Source: Thraustochytrium sp. TN22 (taxonomy: Eukaryota; Sar; Bigyra; Thraustochytrida; Thraustochytriidae). From it: a stretch of DNA of 64,000 bases. The stretch spans positions 110,588-174,587 of the forward strand of contig JABLUY010000046.1 in the NCBI GenBank assembly GCA_013306675.1, written 5' to 3'. Shown here in pieces: positions 9,243-19,486 of the stretch; the stretch's first letter is position 1; each line of letters begins with the position of its first letter. The translations under genes were made by a program, and so were the position numbers. The notes under the pieces are model-generated. The model saw only the letters and a program-made list of their open reading frames with translations, did no database searches and was not told the DNA's origin.

Positions 9243-10680
9243 GCCACGCGGCCGTCGCTTGCGCGCACGTAGACGAGACGAGATGAGATCACCGGTCTGA
9301 CGAGCTTTGCCTGCCGCAGCCGCTCGCAAACAGAGCGACCAGCGTCGCGGGCCGGCCATCTTCAAGTTCATCACTGTCACACGATCGACCCGAACTCGCC
9401 CAGCGCCGGCGGCGGCCTTGGTAAACTAAGCTCGTACTTAGGGTACCGCCACGAATTTCCACGACGCGCGCGTCAGATAAATAATAGCGAGCTTGCAGCG
9501 CCCGTCGATGCGCGACGAAAACGATGGCCAGCAGGAACACTGTGCGACAATAACAGTGCCTTTGGTGTCTGCGTCTGCGTCTGTGGTCTGCAGGTTCCTT
9601 CGAAGCTTTGTCAAGGGTCGAATAATGATAGATCCCATGCAGTTTCAAGAAAACGGAAGATTTCGCACAAGCCCGTGTTGGTCGCAGTCGGATCAGTGCG
9701 TCGTAAGTTGCTGCTTCGCACAACTTGTTGCACGCTGTTCATGCTCGAATTGCAGAGAATCACGGGCCAAGCCACCACACCATCGCCCTTCACTCAGCAC
9801 TACACCCGCTGGGCTTGATCCTTTCAGCTCGACATGGTCGCGATCCTTTCCAGTGCAAGAAACTCGCATCTTGCTCCTCGCTCTTTCGACGCCTTTCTTC
9901 ATGATAGTTGTCAGTGGCCTTTTTCGTTGTTGCTCGTGATGGAACAGACTGTTGCGACTTGCCTCTCGCTCTTCTCGAGCCTGTATGTGCAACGATTGCT
10001 CTTGCCTCTCGCTCTGTTCGCTCTGTTCGAGCCTGTATGTACAACGATTGCTCTTCTCAACGCAGGCCAGGCGACGAAATGAAGTCATGCATCTTGGCCC
10101 TCGCACTTTTGACCAGTTTGTCGCTGAATGCCGCAGCCCTCCGAGTCGTCTCGGCCAGGTCTCTCGTCTGCGTGCGTGCGCCACCAATCCCGACACCCAA
10201 GACGCAGCCATCGCCTCCGGCTGCGCTGGCGACTGCGGTCTTCACCAACCCGGCGCGCCCCTCCGTCACCAATCTCCCCGCATCTCGCGCTGTCTGCTGC
10301 CTTGTCGTTGTCAGGGACCACCTTGTCCATCTCCGCGAACCCGCAGTACCTCAGCTAATCCACTCGATCCTGGCCATCTTCACTGCCGACCTCGAGCCGG
10401 GCACGGCCGCATGCCAAGGCAAGGCAAGGCAAGGCAAGGCAAGAGTAGGCAAGGCAAGGCAAGGCGAGGCGAGGCGAGGCGAGCCACGCCATGCCACGCG
10501 TGCCACGGAGCAGTGAGCCGCGCCCGGCTCGACGGCGCAGCGCCGCCCATCCGGCGCCGCGCACTCATCTTCCTCCCAAGTGCCAAGTCAAGTCAAGGCG
10601 CGGCTGCGGCGCCTCTGCGGCGCGCGCCTTGAGGCCAGGCCGGCCGGCGCAGCAGACCCCCAGCCAGGCTCGGCGCGGCT

Positions 10681-10726
<46 letters not shown>

Positions 10727-10910
10727 CGGGCGCTGCGCTGCGCTGCGGCGCGCTGCTCTGCGCCTCGGACAAGAAGCAAGCGTCCGTGGCGTACGTGCAG
10801 TGAGTAGCCACCGGAGGGCCGGGACGCTCGCCATCTCGTTCGTTCACGACGGCCTGGCGGCGACGGCCGTCCGCACTGCAGGCAGCGCGCGGCGCAGGGC
10901 CTGAGGGAGG
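9243..10910. other. Gene-free divergent region between Sec10 and ZIP genes
   Basis: No open frame here looks protein-like on either strand. About 9430-10080 is visibly less GC-rich and holds a local imperfect duplication, with the motif GAGCCTGTATGT appearing near 9978 and again near 10028. GGCAA and GGCGA pentamer arrays lie at about 10417-10483, and a GGC-triplet run at about 10683-10725. The ZIP promoter and 5' UTR should be in the right-hand part. Confidence 0.6.
10417..10483. repeat. GGCAA/GGCGA pentanucleotide array
   Basis: Consecutive 5-bp units change from GGCAA to GGCGA along the array. It lies about 430 bp upstream of the ZIP transporter start. Confidence 0.95.
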
Positions 10911-12395
10911 ATGCGGGCTGCCGTGGTGGCGCTCGGCCTCGTGTTCGTGCTGCAGCTGCTGCGTGGCGGCTGCGCGGCCGCCGGGCAGCAGGTCCTGGTG
11001 CAGGCGTGCGGCGACGTGGAGAGCGCGGGCCTGAACGGCAGCGAGCTGGCACAGCTGTGCGCGGTGTCGTGCTCGTTCGAGCTGGAGGATGTCGAGGTGG
11101 ACGATGGCGGGTCCTTGGAGGACAACGTGCCGCTGGCGCTGGCGCTCGTAGCGGCGTCGTCGCTGTCCACCTCCCTGGGCGCGGCCTTCGTGTTTTGCGA
11201 TAGCTTCGTGACGCGGGCGAACCGGCACGTGCTGGCGGCATCCATGGCGTTTAGCGCCGGCGTGATGCTGTATGTGTCGCTCATCGAGATCATCGTCAAG
11301 GGTGTGGACAGCTTCGCGACGTGCGACTGCCTTTGGGAGGCAGAGGATCCCACGGGGCCGGCACGCATCATGGCGACCATCTGCTTCTTCGGCGGCGTGG
11401 CCGGCTTCATGGCGCTGCACGTGTGTATTCACCGGCTGATGAGCCTCCGTCACGGCGGCGGCCACGGCCACTCGCACGACTTTGAGTTCAAGGCGCACCA
11501 TCAGCACCCTCACCAAGAGTCGACGAGCAGCACGAGCGCAGGGCCGACGCGCGTAAGCAGCCTCAAGGCCAAGGCGCCACCTTCGACTGCTTGCGACCTC
11601 GTGGAAGACGAGGCGACGAACGACGGCGTGGAGCTCACGATCATGGACGCGGCACGGCCGGACGAAGGCAGTGCTGGTGCGGCCAAGGTCGGGGCCCCGA
11701 CCATGCGCGTGCAGACGTCCTTCGAAGAGGGCGCGGAGCCGGGTGACACCAGCGCGCACGCGAAAGCGCACGTAAACGCGCACGTAGAAGCGCACACGCA
11801 TGGGCATGCGCACGCACACGCTCATGCACACTCGCAGAGCCCGGAGTCGGGAGAGGCTCGCGACAAGAAGGAGGCGGCGGCGGCAGAGGAGGAGGAGGAG
11901 GAGGAGGAGGAGGAGGGGGGCGCGACAGAGGAGGAGAAGGACAACCTCCTGTTCGTGGGGTCGGTCGCAGCGCTCGCAATCGCGCTGCACAACCTGCCGG
12001 AGTCCCTGGCCACGTTCACGGCGACGCTGGCGGACCCAAGCGTGGGCATCGGGCTCGCGTGCGCCATTATCATTCACAACATCCCGGAAGGCATCATCGT
12101 GGCCCTGCCAATCTTTTACGCCACGGGAAGCCGGTGGCGCGGGTTCGCGTGGGCGACCCTGTCCGGATTCGCCGAGATGGTGGGTGGCATCGTGGGCTAC
12201 GCGGCGCTCACGACGCCCTCGGACGTAGCTTTTGCCTCGCTCTTTAGCGCCGTGGCCGGCATGATGACGGCCATCGTGCTCAAGGAGCTCTTGCCCACGG
12301 CGTATCGGAGTGACCCTCACGACCGCGTGGTCACCCTCAGCGTTTTCGGCGGCATGGCGCTCATGGCGCTCTCGCTTTGCCTGTTCTTAGTTTAG
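10911..12395 (+). CDS. ZIP-family (SLC39/ZupT-like) divalent metal transporter
   Basis: The 494-residue protein is a ZIP transporter, a family that moves zinc, iron or related metals into the cytosol. Residues 1-24 look like a signal peptide, followed by a short Cys-containing lumenal segment. Three N-terminal transmembrane helices (starting about residue 72) are followed by a long cytosolic loop and a C-terminal helix bundle. The two metal-site helices carry HNLPES (His360) and HNIPEG (His389), the TM4/TM5 signature; the second HNxPEG motif is typical of ZupT/GufA-type members. The loop between TM3 and TM4 is unusually long, with two His-rich tracts (about residues 184-205 and 284-305) and a run of Glu encoded by GAG repeats, all likely metal-binding. 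The ATG at 10911 follows closely spaced GC-rich leader sequence, and a GA-rich tract lies just past the stop. Confidence 0.92.
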   Translation: MRAAVVALGLVFVLQLLRGGCAAAGQQVLVQACGDVESAGLNGSELAQLCAVSCSFELEDVEVDDGGSLEDNVPLALALVAASSLSTSLGAAFVFCDSFVTRANRHVLAASMAFSAGVMLYVSLIEIIVKGVDSFATCDCLWEAEDPTGPARIMATICFFGGVAGFMALHVCIHRLMSLRHGGGHGHSHDFEFKAHHQHPHQESTSSTSAGPTRVSSLKAKAPPSTACDLVEDEATNDGVELTIMDAARPDEGSAGAAKVGAPTMRVQTSFEEGAEPGDTSAHAKAHVNAHVEAHTHGHAHAHAHAHSQSPESGEARDKKEAAAAEEEEEEEEEEGGATEEEKDNLLFVGSVAALAIALHNLPESLATFTATLADPSVGIGLACAIIIHNIPEGIIVALPIFYATGSRWRGFAWATLSGFAEMVGGIVGYAALTTPSDVAFASLFSAVAGMMTAIVLKELLPTAYRSDPHDRVVTLSVFGGMALMALSLCLFLV

Positions 12396-12408
12396 CCCCA
12401 ATGGAGGG

Positions 12409-12456
12409 ACTCGGAGAGAGAGACTCGGAGAGAGAGAGAATGAGAGAGAGAGAGGA
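12409..12456. repeat. GA-rich microsatellite
   Basis: An imperfect GAGA/CTCGGAGA tract lies directly after the ZIP stop codon, in the probable 3' UTR. Confidence 0.85.
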
Positions 12457-13951
12457 AAGCACAATGATCAGAGTTAGCGTTAGCCTCCTTTAACCAAGCT
12501 CATTTTAGGCTACATGGTTGCTTTTCGCAGGAGTCGAGGAGGAGGAGGACAAGGGGGACCCGAGGAGGACGAACCGCGGAGCTCAAGGGCTGCTTGCATT
12601 GAGCGTGAGATCCGCGCTTGGTCCCATGGTCCAAAGAGGCAAGATCTGGAAGACGCGGCTGTCCGCTCCACTCGCTTGCTCGCAAGCCTCCTTCCACACC
12701 GGCCCCCCGCGCGCGCGTCATCCGAGCCCTCCTTCCATCTCCTCATCACCGCGTAACGCGCAGATCATGAACCTTCCATGATCAACCGGTCGGAAAATCC
12801 TGCACTGTCCCTATGCGCGCGCAGTGGCGCGCCCCCCGTGGTCCTCCCACAGCGTCGGCATCCCGGCGGCCGCGGTCAGAGGTCCCGGGGGCGCTGCCCA
12901 CTGGGGTCTGTGCGCGAAGTACCTCCCCCATCCCCTCGATGGCCTCTGCCCCACCTGCCCCGCAGCCCTCCCGCGCCCCCCCTCGCGGCCTGCACCCGGG
13001 CCCCGCACCGGCGTAACGCCCTGCTGCGCTCAGTCGCCGCTGCGGGCGCTGCGGGCGCCGGCGGGAGGGGGGCGCATTGCAGTGGCGAGCGGGGGCCGAC
13101 TTTTCCGCGGCCGGCTCGCCTCGTCTCCCCCGCCGCCCCGCAAGTGCCGCTCCCGCGACGCGCGCCCTTGCCGCAAGTCGGCCTTGGAAACTCCCCACTT
13201 GCGCCGCGCCCTTCCACGTCAGTCAGACCGAGTCAGCCAGTCGGCGGAGTCGGCGGCGGCGCCGCGTCCGCCCGCCTTTCTTTCTTCTCCGCTCCGCGGC
13301 GCCTCGCCTCTCCCGCGCGGCCGCCAAGCCGCGCCAGGCCGTCTCGCTCCGCTCGGCTCGGCTCGGCTCGGCTCGGCTCTGCTCTGCTCTGCTCTGCTCG
13401 GCGCGGCTCGGCGCGGCGCGGCTCGGCGCGGCTTGGCGGCGCGGCGCGCGCGCTTGGCGGCGCTGGGCTTCGGCTTCGGTCGTTCAAACGGGCGCGGCGG
13501 CTCAGCTGCGGCTGCTGAGGCGGCCACTGGCGCTGTGACTGCGCGCAGTTCCCGGCGCGGATAGCCTACTTGCGCGGCGGCCGCGGCACTGCGGCGGCCG
13601 CGCCCGGCCGAGTCAGGAAAGGCGCGCGGAAGGCGGCGCGGCCAGGCAGCAGAGGCAGAAAGAGGGCGCAGAAAGAAAGCAGAAAGCAGAAAGCGGAAAG
13701 CGCAGAGCCGCAGTGGCAGAAAGCGCAGTGGGCAGGCAGGCAACTTGAAGGCAGGCAGGCAGGCAGGCAGGCAGGCGGGCAGGCAGGCAGACCCCGCTCG
13801 CGGCCGACCGGCACGGCGAAGCGGAGCGCGCGGAGCGCGGCGGCAGAGCGGCGGCGGATCGCGCTCGCGCACGCACGCACGCAGGGACGCACGGCGCACG
13901 CACCGGCACGGCGCACGCGGCGGAGCGGCGGCGGCAGCAGCGGCGGGCACC
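12457..13951. other. Gene-free region and Rab gene 5' flank
   Basis: Several long frames exist here, but all are Arg/Pro/Ala-rich products of GC bias and repeats. Short arrays cluster near the Rab gene: GCTCG/GCTCT/GCGCG pentamers at about 13345-13435, GGCA tetramers at about 13748-13790, and ACGC tetramers near 13869-13884. The Rab promoter and 5' UTR are expected in the last few hundred bases. Confidence 0.6.
13345..13435. repeat. GCTCG/GCTCT/GCGCG pentanucleotide array
   Basis: The array holds about 18 consecutive 5-bp units whose third to fifth bases drift along its length. It lies about 520 bp upstream of the Rab start codon. Confidence 0.95.
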
Positions 13952-15194
13952 ATGGCGAACCGCGCGGCCAACACGAACTTTGACCTTCAGATCAAGCTGC
14001 TCATGATCGGCGACAGCGGCGTCGGCAAGACCTGCCTGCTCTTGCGATACGCGAACGACTCCTTCAGCCCCACCTTCATCACCACCATCGGCATCGGTAC
14101 GTTCCTCTCCCACGCGCCGCGCGCGCGCCGTGCCGCGCGCGCCGCGCCGCCCGCGCGCCGCCTTCTCCGCGCGGAGCCGACCGGCCCAGGCTGGCCTCCC
14201 TCCTTCCCTTGCCTGGCCAGCCTTGCCTGCCTGCCTGCCTGCCCGCCTGCTTAGGCTGCCTGCGCGAGCCAGCGACGTTGGCGCCACCGCCGCGCCGCGG
14301 CGCCTGGGCGGGCGGGCGGGCGGGCGGGCGGGGCGGGGCGGGCCTGGTCGCTTCGCCGCGCCCCGCGAGGGGCGCGCCAGGGCGGGCGCCGCGGCGCGCC
14401 GCGCGCCGCGCTGCGCCGCGGCGAGGGTCGCTGGGCGGGAGGGCGGGAGGGCGGGCGGTTCCACGCGCGTTCGAGCGCGTATCTATGGGCGATCGATTTG
14501 TTTCGCTGGCCTGGCTTGGCGAGGCGAGGCGAGGCGAGGCGAGGGCGAGGGCAAACGACTGACGGGCGAATCGATCTTGCCGTACGCGCTCTCTCGCTCC
14601 ATGCACAGACTTCAAGATCAAGACCATCCAGCTGGGCGACAAGGTGATCAAGCTGCAGATCTGGGTACGTTGGACCGGGGGTAACTCGTTTGCGCGTGGC
14701 AGGCGGCGGAAACTAACTAAGACGGTGGCGACCCGCGCGACAAACAGGACACGGCGGGCCAGGAGCGCTTCCGCACCATCACCACGTCGTACTTCCGCGG
14801 CGCCCAAGGCATCCTTCTCGTGTATGACGTGACGGACAGGGGGTCCTTCGAGAACATCACCAACTGGATGGGCCAGATCTCAAATCATGCGGAGCAGAAT
14901 ATTAGCAAGGTGCTGATTGGAAACAAGGCGGACGTGGACCCCTCGGAGCGCGTGGTGAGCACGGAGGAGGGCCAGAAGCTGGCGCAGGAGTTCGGGATAG
15001 ACAACTTCTTCGAGGCTAGCGCCAAGCAGGACATCAACGTCAAGCAGGCCTTCGAGGCCGTCGCCACTCACGTCAAGGACCGCCTCCTGCAGGACGCCGC
15101 CAAGAAGCCCGTTCAGGGCTCCAGCGGCCAGCCGGGCACCATCCAGCTCGACGGCAAGCCCAGCGGCGGCGGCGGCTGCGCCTGCGGCAAGTAA
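13952..15194 (+). CDS. Rab-family small GTPase (Rab8/Rab1-like), three exons
   Basis: Joining 13952-14096, 14609-14664 and 14748-15194 gives a 215-residue Rab GTPase, a membrane-trafficking switch. Both introns are GT..AG with GTACGT donors. The protein has the P-loop GDSGVGKT (residues 20-27), switch I TTIGIDFKI, switch [13 protein letters not shown] (Trp67 on), the guanine-binding GNKAD, and SAK. Switch I and the interswitch most resemble Rab8/Sec4 and Rab1, which act between the Golgi and plasma membrane or between ER and Golgi. Lengths are exact: exon 1 ends in phase 1 and exon 2 restores the frame. The C-terminus is Gly-rich and ends CACGK, so the two cysteines are followed by two residues rather than ending the protein as in common CC or CXC Rabs. 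A Rab that works with the exocyst would be a functional partner of the Sec10 gene nearby, but nothing here proves that. Confidence 0.93.
14097..14608 (+). other. Rab gene intron 1
   Basis: The 512-bp intron has donor GTACGT and acceptor CACAG. It is filled with simple repeats: GCCT tetramers (about 14225-14250), GGGC tetramers (about 14305-14340) and GGCGA pentamers (about 14517-14543). A possible branch site CTGAC lies about 50 bp before the acceptor. Confidence 0.9.
14665..14747 (+). other. Rab gene intron 2
   Basis: The 83-bp intron has donor GTACGT, acceptor AACAG and a near-consensus branch site ACTAACTAA at 14712-14720. Confidence 0.92.
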
Positions 15195-15936
15195 CGCGGG
15201 ACCCGCACGGCGCAATTTGAGCGAAATCCTCTACTCCGGGCTTGAAGCGTCACAAAGGCTCGGGCCTCCTCCTGCCCCCGCTACTTCGCGCTCGCCCGCT
15301 CGTCTCGTCTCGTCTCGCCTCGTCTCAGCTCTTCCCTTCTCCTCTCTTCTCTTCTCTCCCACCCCTTTCTCGTTCTCTCGCTCGCTCCTTCGCTCGCTGC
15401 TCGCTACAACCCAGTCCGAGTCCGAGTCTGGCAGTAGCGAGTCCCCGAGTCCCAGTCGTCCGTTCCGCCTTTTCATCCGATCCAGGCCGCCCGCCCCGCG
15501 CGACATGCCCCGTCGACGCGGCTAGCGTGGACAGGCCGGCGCGTCGGCGCGCTCGCGAGCCTGCCACCCGCCTGTTTTGCATTGCAGCAAGTCGATTTCG
15601 TGAGATGTGCCTTTGCTTTTTGGCTTGCTTGTTCCTGCCTGAGCAAGTGCGCTCGATGTGCAAAAGATTTGGTTTTGTGCATGAGATCTTGCTCGAAAGA
15701 AGGCTCGAGCTTGTGCCCAGCAGGGCAAGGCAAGAGGGAGACGCCTTCCTCCGGACCTGCTTGGTGTCTGTCGCACATGACAGGCAGACCAGCTTCCGCA
15801 CTTGTGCCGCACACCACAAGCAAAGCATCATCCATCATGTTCAGAGTCAGAGTCAAAGTCTCTTGCGGATAAATGTAGAGCGCCTTGGCTCACGGGCTCT
15901 CTCTGGTTTCAATCAATCTCGGGGTTGGGAATGGCG

Positions 15937-15989
<53 letters not shown>

Positions 15990-16072
15990 TTTTCTTTTTT
16001 CTTGGTCCTGGTCTTGGTCTCTCGTTGTCCTTTCTTGTGGTTGTCTTTCCTCCGCCGCGCGTAGGTTAGCTC
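15195..16072. other. Convergent intergenic region, no gene seen
   Basis: This region holds the 3' flanks of the Rab gene (+) and the Gln-rich protein gene (-). It has a TCTCG-rich pyrimidine stretch near 15305-15400 and a CT-dinucleotide run at about 15942-15990. No credible frame is seen. Confidence 0.55.
15942..15990. repeat. CT dinucleotide microsatellite
   Basis: This is an almost perfect CT run followed by a looser pyrimidine tract. Confidence 0.95.
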
Positions 16073-17758
16073 TTACTGAGCGAGGACAGGAGGCCGCGGC
16101 GCTTCCTCACCACGCGCAATGGCGTCGGGCTCAGCGTCGGGCTTGTTCTTGTCGTTAGCAGCGGCGGCCTCGTCGGTGTTCTTGGCCAGGACCTCGGGCT
16201 TGACCACGGAAAGCTCAGCGTCGCTGGTCTGCGCACGCTGCGGCTTGGCGGCCGCTTCGGCGGGCACCCCTTCGAGAGCAGCAACCGGCGCGGCCTTGGG
16301 GCTGCTGTCGTCCTGCGGCTGCTGTGGCTGCTCGGGCTGCTGCTGCTCGGGCTGGTTCTGCAGAAGCTGAAGCTGCGCCTGCTGCAGCTGGTGAAAGTGC
16401 GTGTTGGTCTGCTGCTGCTGCTGCTGCTGCTGCATCTCGGCCTGGGCCTTGGCCTGCACAACAGCCTGCGAGACGAGCTGATTGATGATGGCCTGCTGCT
16501 GCATGTTGACACGCTCCAAGAGGCTGAAGCGCTCCTGCAGCGCGCGCATGGAGGTCTCCTGGTCGCCGAGGCGCCTCTTCAGCTGTCTCAACTGGGCCTT
16601 GAGCGCGTCCTCGTCGCCGAGGTCCTCGCTGTCAATGAGCTCGGTCTCCGCCTCGCCCTCGCCGGCGTCATCGGGCGAGTGCCCATGGTGAGAGCCTTCG
16701 TGGTCGTGGTCGTGGTCGTCCTCGTCCGCGGCGGCGGCGCCGCGATGCGGGCCGGTGTCCTCCTCGTTGTCGGAGGCGCCAAAGACCGGAATATGCAAGA
16801 AGGGGCCGCCCTCCTGCTGCTGCCGCTTGCGCATCTTGCCGGCAGGCCCGGGCCCATGCGCGGCGCCGCGGCCCCCGCGGCCAGCACCGCGAGACCCCTG
16901 CCGCTCCAGGACCATGTTGCCGCCCTCCGCAACGCCGGCCACGGCACCAGGCCCGCCGGCCGCAGCACCTCCAGGCCCGCCCGCGAAGGAGCCCAGGCCG
17001 GCGAGGCCGCCGCTGGCAAAGCCCGGGGCCGAAGAGGCCGCCGCAGGTACAGCACCAACAGCAGCACCAGCAGCAGCACCAGCAGATGTCGCCGCCGCTG
17101 CCGCCGCTGCCGCCGAGGCCGGCGAGGCCGCGCCGCTGCCGGCACCCGCGGCACTGCCACCCGCAGAACCTGGCCCGCCCGCCCCGCCGGCGCCGCTGTT
17201 GGCAAGCACGCCAGCGCTGGGCGAGGAGGCCGGGCTGGGCGAGGCGCCGCCCGGCGCGAGCGCGCCGCCCTTGGTGGAGCGGCCGCGCTTCTGGCCCTTG
17301 CGCGCGCCGGACTGCGAGGGCACCTTGAAGGTGGTCCCAAAGGCAATCCAGCGCTCCACGTACTTGTGGAAGGTCTGCGAGTAGAGCCAGTCCTTGAGCG
17401 CCTTGACGTAGAAGCCGTTGCCGTTGTTGCGCAGCTTGAAGCACATCTTGCTGCGCAGCATGTACTGGAAGCAGGCCACGCGCACCGTCTCCGGCATGCT
17501 GCTCACGAAGAGCGCTCGCGCCACATGCCCTCCGAACTTGAGCACTGCGTCCCGCCGCGCCGATTCCAGGCTCGACTCGCACAGGCAGTCCAGGAAGTTC
17601 TTCACGCCCTTGGCCAGCATGCTGTCCGGGCACCGCCCGTGGAAATAGTTCTCGTGCTCTGCCAGCTCCTCCAGCTCCACCTTTTGCCACACCACGTGCA
17701 GGCCGAACTCCTGCTTATACATGGCCACGAACGCCGGGTTCTCCTTGTGCGACGGCAT
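16073..17758 (-). CDS. Unrecognised protein: conserved-looking N-terminus, Gln-rich coiled coil
   Basis: I do not recognise this 561-residue protein. Residues 1-155 have normal complexity and look like a folded domain: MPSHKENPAF at the start, then FHGRCPDSMLAKGVKNFLDC, and a stretch containing FKLRNNGNGFYVKALKDWLY. Next comes a basic patch (RKGQKRGRS) that could bind nucleic acid or serve as a nuclear signal. About 150 residues of Ala/Gly/Pro follow, then an acidic His/Asp stretch, then a predicted coiled coil near residues 395-435 and a Gln-rich tail with a Q-run from CTG repeats near 16411-16437. This layout is common in nuclear regulators, but no function can be named. The ATG at 17758 is chosen because everything upstream is encoded by CCCT repeats and is Arg/Gly-rich. 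Confidence 0.75.
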   Translation of the reverse strand: MPSHKENPAFVAMYKQEFGLHVVWQKVELEELAEHENYFHGRCPDSMLAKGVKNFLDCLCESSLESARRDAVLKFGGHVARALFVSSMPETVRVACFQYMLRSKMCFKLRNNGNGFYVKALKDWLYSQTFHKYVERWIAFGTTFKVPSQSGARKGQKRGRSTKGGALAPGGASPSPASSPSAGVLANSGAGGAGGPGSAGGSAAGAGSGAASPASAAAAAAAATSAGAAAGAAVGAVPAAASSAPGFASGGLAGLGSFAGGPGGAAAGGPGAVAGVAEGGNMVLERQGSRGAGRGGRGAAHGPGPAGKMRKRQQQEGGPFLHIPVFGASDNEEDTGPHRGAAAADEDDHDHDHEGSHHGHSPDDAGEGEAETELIDSEDLGDEDALKAQLRQLKRRLGDQETSMRALQERFSLLERVNMQQQAIINQLVSQAVVQAKAQAEMQQQQQQQQTNTHFHQLQQAQLQLLQNQPEQQQPEQPQQPQDDSSPKAAPVAALEGVPAEAAAKPQRAQTSDAELSVVKPEVLAKNTDEAAAANDKNKPDAEPDAIARGEEAPRPPVLAQ

Positions 17759-17802
17759 CCTCCCTTTCTCCCTCCCTCCCTCCCTCCCTCCCTCCTCCCT
17801 CT
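17759..17802. repeat. CCCT tetranucleotide microsatellite
   Basis: About ten CCCT units lie immediately upstream of the start codon at 17758 (minus strand). Confidence 0.93.
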
Positions 17803-19286
17803 CCTCCCTGCTCCGCCTGCCGCCCGCGCGCCTGCCTGCGCCGCGCGTGCGTGCTGGGCTGTCTGTCCTCCTGCCCCGCTGCCTGCCTCGTCCTCGCTCG
17901 TGCGCGCACTCTGGGCCGCGTGCCGCCGCCGCCGCGCGCCCGCGCCGCCGCCGCGCCACGCCACGCCGCGCCCCGCCCCGCCGCCCGCGGTCCTCGCGTG
18001 AACGCGGCCCCGCCGCGCCCCGCTCGCGCGCTCCGCCGCTCGTAGCGCCTCCGGTTCTGCGCGACCTCGCCGCCCGGGTTCTTGGCGCCTCGCGGCCCGC
18101 TAGCTGGCCCCTAGCACCCCCTAGGCGCGCCCAGCCAAGCAAGCCTCCTCAAACCCCTCCTTAACCGGCCCGGTTCTGCGAGCCTCGCCGACTCGGCGAC
18201 GGGGGAGGCGAATAGGGCCTATAGCCCGGCCGTGGCCGCCGTGGCCGTGGCCGTGGCCGTGGCCGCGGCACTGCCGCAGTAGCTAGTGCAGCTGGCTGAA
18301 GTGCCAGCCTGCGATGGGTTGTGCTTGGGGCCAAGGCCTGGGAGTGGCGGACCCGGCTCGCTCGCCCGCTCGCGCTGCCTGGGCCTGGCGGACTCGCCCT
18401 CGGACGCCGCCTCGCGCTCGGCGCGTGCACCGGCGGCTGGCGGTCGTGGAATTCCTCGATTTCCTTTCTCGGGATCTACTAACTTAGTAGAGCGCCGCCT
18501 GTATCCGAGTCCCGCCCCCACTAACCAACTCCGTTCGCGCAGGTACGGTGCCGTGCCGTGCCGTGCCGTGCCACCTGGCCAGTGTGCCTCTGCCAGGCAG
18601 TGCCAGCCCGGCACCGACTTGGCGGGCGTGACGGCGCGCTGCCAGTGGTTATGGAATCTGGATGGCAGCCACAAGCGCAGCACCACAGCTGCGCGGCGCC
18701 GTGGCTCGCGGGCTCGCGTGCCCCTGCACTGCAGTTCACGAGAGGCGGCTGGCTCGCGGCCTCGGCCCTCGGTCACAGCTTGTCCGGGCCCGGCCCCCGG
18801 GCCGGCGCGGCGAAAAACATCACCACAGATAACGTGAAGAGCAGAAGAGGCAAGTGGACACCACGCACTCGAAGCACTGGACCGCGCTTCCGAGCGTAGT
18901 TGGTTCCAACGACTGGTTGATGTGAAGACAGCGGGACGACGCGTCTTTCTGCAAGCAGCAGAGCCCGGCCAGCCAGATCTAACGATTACCACAGATGAGG
19001 ACGACAGAAGGGGCGGCACGCCGCCTGTCGCGAAGAAATGGACACGCACTCTCGGGCTTGCCTGGCTGACCGCGCGTTGCCGGCCATAGCGGTACTCACA
19101 ACGTTTTCCTGCTGCGACGCTTAGGCCAAGGCCTAGGTCAACCCGAAGCTCGCTGTCTCGTCGCTTGCACTTGCTTCTCAGTCAATTCTACGAACCCCCA
19201 AATGAGAGCGAGAGACATGAGGTGTACGCGCACCGCTTGACTTGAGCTTGGCGCCACCCGCCGCTGCCCTCGTCATGATCTGTTCT
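17803..19286. other. Gene-free region
   Basis: No credible gene is seen. A GGCCGT hexamer run lies at about 18230-18268 and a GTGCC pentamer run at about 18548-18572. Several long frames on both strands are Arg/Ala/Ser-rich and lack any recognisable domain. Confidence 0.55.
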
Positions 19287-19362
19287 CCAGACGCTGCTGG
19301 ACGGGTCGTCTCGATCTGCGCGGCCTGGTTCTCCTCGCGCTCGCGGCAGCGCTTCTCCGCCT
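19287..19362 (-). pseudogene. Degenerate duplicate of the small basic protein's C-terminal coding end
   Basis: The sequence around CGATCTGCGCGGCCT and CTCCTCGCGCT matches the 3' coding end of the next gene at about 19495-19565 over some 70 bp, with scattered substitutions and a small indel. It lies in the same orientation about 200 bp further downstream. It reads as a decayed tandem partial duplication with no intact frame. Confidence 0.55.
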
Positions 19363-19486
19363 AAAACTGTAAGTCTTAGAGGCCTAGCTAGCCTAGTAGC
19401 TAGGACTGGGCCGTGACAGTGACTGGCCGCAAAGAAAGAGGCAAGCATGGCAAACATCATCTGTACAAGAAGCTAAGCTCGTGACT

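Noticed and set aside
10593-12320. A 575-codon minus-strand frame opposite the ZIP gene
   Set aside because: It mirrors the ZIP coding strand and its 5' flank, has no domain, and is Arg/Ala/His-rich as expected from the antisense of GC-rich codons.
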